The translations under genes were made by a program, and so were the position numbers. The notes under the pieces are model-generated. The model saw nothing but the letters and a program-made list of their open reading frames with translations, was not told the origin of the DNA and ran no database searches. DNA of 64,000 nt, taken from Oscarella lobularis. Taxonomy: Eukaryota > Porifera > Homoscleromorpha > Homosclerophorida > Oscarellidae. The stretch lies in contig NC_089184.1 in the NCBI RefSeq assembly GCF_947507565.1, positions 1,178,001-1,242,000 of the forward strand, given 5' to 3'. This document shows positions 61,192-64,000 of the stretch, one piece after another. The stretch's first letter is position 1; each line of letters starts with the position of its first letter.

Positions 61192-64000
61192 TCATACGTA
61201 TAAAGTCTGCGAAGGAGTCTCGGCAGACGACGTTCGTCTCGTCGGAGACGCCTTTCCCGCCTCCGCCGGCGCTTTCTTCTTCCACGGATTGATGTCGTCC
61301 CAACTACCCTTTCCCTTAATCAACTCCATTACCTCGTCGGTGAAATTTCCCACCGAATAGCTCTGCGCATCTTTCTCCAACACACGAGTCGCCGACGCCG
61401 CCCTTGCCTTCAGTCGTCGTCTCGGCGACGGATCGGTGAAGCCGCGACTCCGAGGCGTAGACTCGGCGACGATCGTCAAATCGACGTCGGACGCGCACAG
61501 AGGCGACGACTCCGACTCCGTCGACGCGGTGACGTCGTCAGCTCGTTGCGACGATCGACGCAGTTGTTTGTCGTTTTCAGACGTCTCCTTCCTCTGTTTC
61601 TGCTGCTCCTTCGCTTTCGCTTTGGCTCCAATCTGAAAGGATTCGCTGACTCCCGGTTTGCTCAGTAACCAGCGAATTTCCTTTTCCACTTGACGAAGGA
61701 CGACCATGGACGACAGCTTCTCGCCGTTGGCCGCGTGAGCGCGCGACACCCACTGGAAAAAGCAGGTCGACCAGAACGTGAGCATCGGCTGCGACGTGTT
61801 CGGAAAAAGGCACGTCGAGATGCGAAAGTTGACGGGTACGTTGTGCTTCTTCTTCTTGCCGTAGAGACCCGTGTTGCCGTCGAGAAACGTCGGCTGCGTG
61901 TGCATGGGATTGTCGCTGAAGTCGCTTTTCCAGCCGACGAGACCGTAGAGAGGATTTCGCATCGTGTCGGCGCGTTTATCGAACGCATCGCTGACGTCGT
62001 GCCACGCCGACGTCATCGTCATCTGAACGTTCTTCGCCGTGATAGGCGACAATTGGCTCAGCGTCCTACGACGATCCGATTCGCTGTCGAAAAGGAACGT
62101 ATCGTAAAGACACGAATAGGAAGTCGTCCACAGGTGACGCAGAAAGAACTCGGTGTATTCGAAGGCGGTCGGAAACTGCGTCGCGAGTTGATGAACGCAG
62201 TCCAAGAAGAGCAAGAACACGGGAGAATGTTTCTAGTAGGAACATATCGGTCCGTGGCCCATTCAAAACGCTCGCTGTCTCACCTTGAGATCGCTGCCCG
62301 GATCGTCGACGTTTCCGGCGGCCGCCGAGAAGCTCTTCGATTTCTTGATGTCGTAATCTTGAACCGTTTTCACTGGGCTCGTATTCGTTCGCTCTCTTTG
62401 CTTCGGTCCGAGACTGTCGTCGCTGTCTGTCGGCGACAGGCTGCCCTTGTCGTACCAAGTCGTTTCCGGGTCTTTGCCGTCGGCTGGGCGACGAGGAAGC
62501 GAAAAGGACGAGCCGGGCTGCGTAGCGACGGACAGATGGGATTTCTTAGCATTTCCAACCAGATGAGCACACCTGGAATAGAATCAGATGCAGATATAAC
62601 GAAACTCTCTAGCAACTAAGGCAGCCCCAGCGGAATATGCACTTGGGAGCTTCGCTTTTCTCTTACCGTGTCATAAACCTGTGTCCTGCAACGACCCATT
62701 CTTTCTGAATAAGCTCCTCCAGACCCTTCACTGTTCGATAATAAGGATCAATGATAATCTGAGCCAATGACGTGACGACGCAGGCCAAATCGCGACCGCC
62801 GTCGGAATCTAAGCGAATTTCACGCCATACCCCTAAGCAACGTCTCTCGAGACTGACCTTCAATCAGAACGGAGTCTTTGCGTTCGTGGAGTAGAGAAAC
62901 GGCGGTCGACGCCGCATCAAGACAGGCTCTAGAAATAAAATTATGATAGGCAACGCACCGGAGTCGATTCTTTACTTGACGCCGGCCATCCACTGCGTGT
63001 TGCCGAGATTGAGAAGCCATCTCGATTCGGTTTGCCAATCTTTGACTGCGTCTAAGACGAGAGAACTGATTATAGGGGCGGAACGCGAGCGGATGGGCGG
63101 ATGGAGTAATACCGAAAGTGCACAGCTCTTGAACCTTGTCGAAAGACGCTTGGAAATCTCGCGTCGACGGGCAGCACTTGTCCAAATTGATTACTTGAAC
63201 CTTTCCCGACCAAAAACTTGAGCTATCCAATGCCCGTCTCAAACTGAACACACACGCAAAGGGCGCTCAAAGAAAGAATCATATTTTTCGTTCGGTTCTG
63301 CGTACTTTCCGTCAGCCACGCTGCTCTTTTCGTTGATTTTTCGACAGGCACCGCGAAGTAGAGCAACACCCGTTTCCCAATGCGACCAACACCACGTCTA
63401 GAGACGACGAGATTGAGTAAGGATTGTCGTCTTCTCTGAGACCGTAGTACCGGAATTCGGCCGTGTTTGTGACACACAGCGGCGCTGAAGAGGTCGGTGT
63501 CTCGAACGGCCACAGGACATACCACAAAGGCAGGTAAACTGGAAAGAGATTATAAAACTTACTTGAAGGAGGACTTGCTTACCTTTCACACAACGCAAAC
63601 TGTTCATTTGCCGAAGATATCCTCCACTTGTCGCCAGCATTCAGACGATCCAACTCCTGAAATAAATCTTTTTTTATTAATCAAAATTGCCAATAGCGTG
63701 GCCAATACCTTCTGCCAGTCTTCCGCGGACCGAAAAGTGGAGACGTCACTAGATTCCGGCGTCCCTTCGTTTTGCAACGCACCGCTGAGCACTCTGGATT
63801 TTCGTCTTGCCAAGCTGCCGGCGTAATCGAAGGCAAAAACCCTCGTTATCGAAGTGGGGAATGCATAGACGGTCAAGCTGCTAATCAACTGGAAAGCAAA
63901 CATCTCGCGTTAATTCGTAGGCCAACTTCCTAACACCTGTTCTACCAAAGACACGTCTTCTTTCTTTGCAAACTTAAAACCGAACGAAATCTTGAAAAAA
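61192..64000 (-). CDS. MTMR10: Myotubularin-related pseudophosphatase, MTMR10/12 type (5' partial)
   Basis: This is a catalytically dead myotubularin that would partner active MTMs in PI3P/PI(3,5)P2 turnover on endosomes. Reading from the window edge, exons give FKISFGFKFAKKEDVSLVEQ, FAFDYAGSLARRKSRVLSG, ELDRLNAGDKWRISSANEQF, FSAAVCHKHGRIPVLRS and VQVINLDKCCPSTRDFQASF. LLNLGNTQWMAGVKACLDAA and HERKDSVLIE follow. After an intron the active-site loop reads DSDGGRDLACVVTSLAQI: the catalytic Cys of the HCxxGxDR signature is missing, as in MTMR10/11/12. Next come IQKEWVVAGHRF, MFLLFLDCVHQLATQFPTAF and EYTEFFLRHLW, then a Ser/Lys-rich tail ending SAETPSQTLYV. The N-terminal GRAM/PH part lies partly outside the window. 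Confidence 0.88.

Noticed and set aside
61690-62619. Plus-strand 309-codon Arg-rich ORF opposite the MTMR gene
   Set aside because: It overlaps conserved myotubularin exons on the minus strand and has no domain of its own. Its Arg/Val-rich make-up is typical of an antisense frame.

Overview
The window is a piece of an animal nuclear genome. Metazoan-specific genes (an MDM2 homologue, a nuclear lamin, an SHC adaptor, shootin-1, FAM184, a CaMKIV-type kinase) occur together. They are split by many very short introns, mostly about 45-90 nt with GT...AG ends, and are packed with almost no intergenic DNA. This suggests a compact early-branching animal, most likely a sponge; that placement is inference from gene content and architecture, not from a marker gene.

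Region 1 (1-19309) is an unbroken satellite array built on a 25-bp unit. It has nested higher-order duplications at offsets of 821, 1320, about 1251 and 5899 bp, and a distinct edge subfamily from 18641. I see no genes in it. The short recurrent minus-strand ORFs there are by-products of the repeat.

Region 2 (19310-20071) is the junction. It has three copies of a short TTTGGTCAAA repeat, then a truncated but in-frame fragment of a SELENOO (SelO pseudokinase) gene.

Region 3 (20072-61018) is gene-dense. On the plus strand, in order: AP-3 beta subunit, MDM2-like E3 ligase, lamin, a spermidine/spermine-acetyltransferase-like GNAT, a small multi-pass membrane protein, NAA35 (NatC subunit), a CaMKIV-like kinase, PARP6/8, snurportin-1, FAM184, shootin-1, N-acetylglucosamine-6-sulfatase and ecdysoneless. 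Interleaved on the minus strand: a single-pass membrane protein, a tail-anchored protein, a stand-alone MALT1/IRAK-type death-domain protein, SHC, a TMEM127-like tetraspanner, FAM8A1 and V-ATPase accessory subunit Ac45 (ATP6AP1). Four divergent pairs have start codons only about 40-120 bp apart, implying very short bidirectional promoters. Two foldback repeats sit in gaps near 29.4 kb and 60.8-61.0 kb.

Region 4 (61192-64000) is the 3' part of a minus-strand myotubularin-related pseudophosphatase (MTMR10/12 type) that runs off the window end.

Functionally the genes are mostly housekeeping: endolysosomal trafficking and acidification (AP-3, Ac45, TMEM127, GNS, MTMR), nuclear structure and import (lamin, snurportin) and N-terminal acetylation (NAA35). 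Among them are several signalling proteins: SHC with an unusually large set of YDN motifs, shootin with a tyrosine-motif tail, CaMKIV, an MDM2 relative and a death-domain protein. Exon coordinates were derived by eye from splice signals and recalled family conservation. CDS entries therefore give the span from start to stop codon, including introns.
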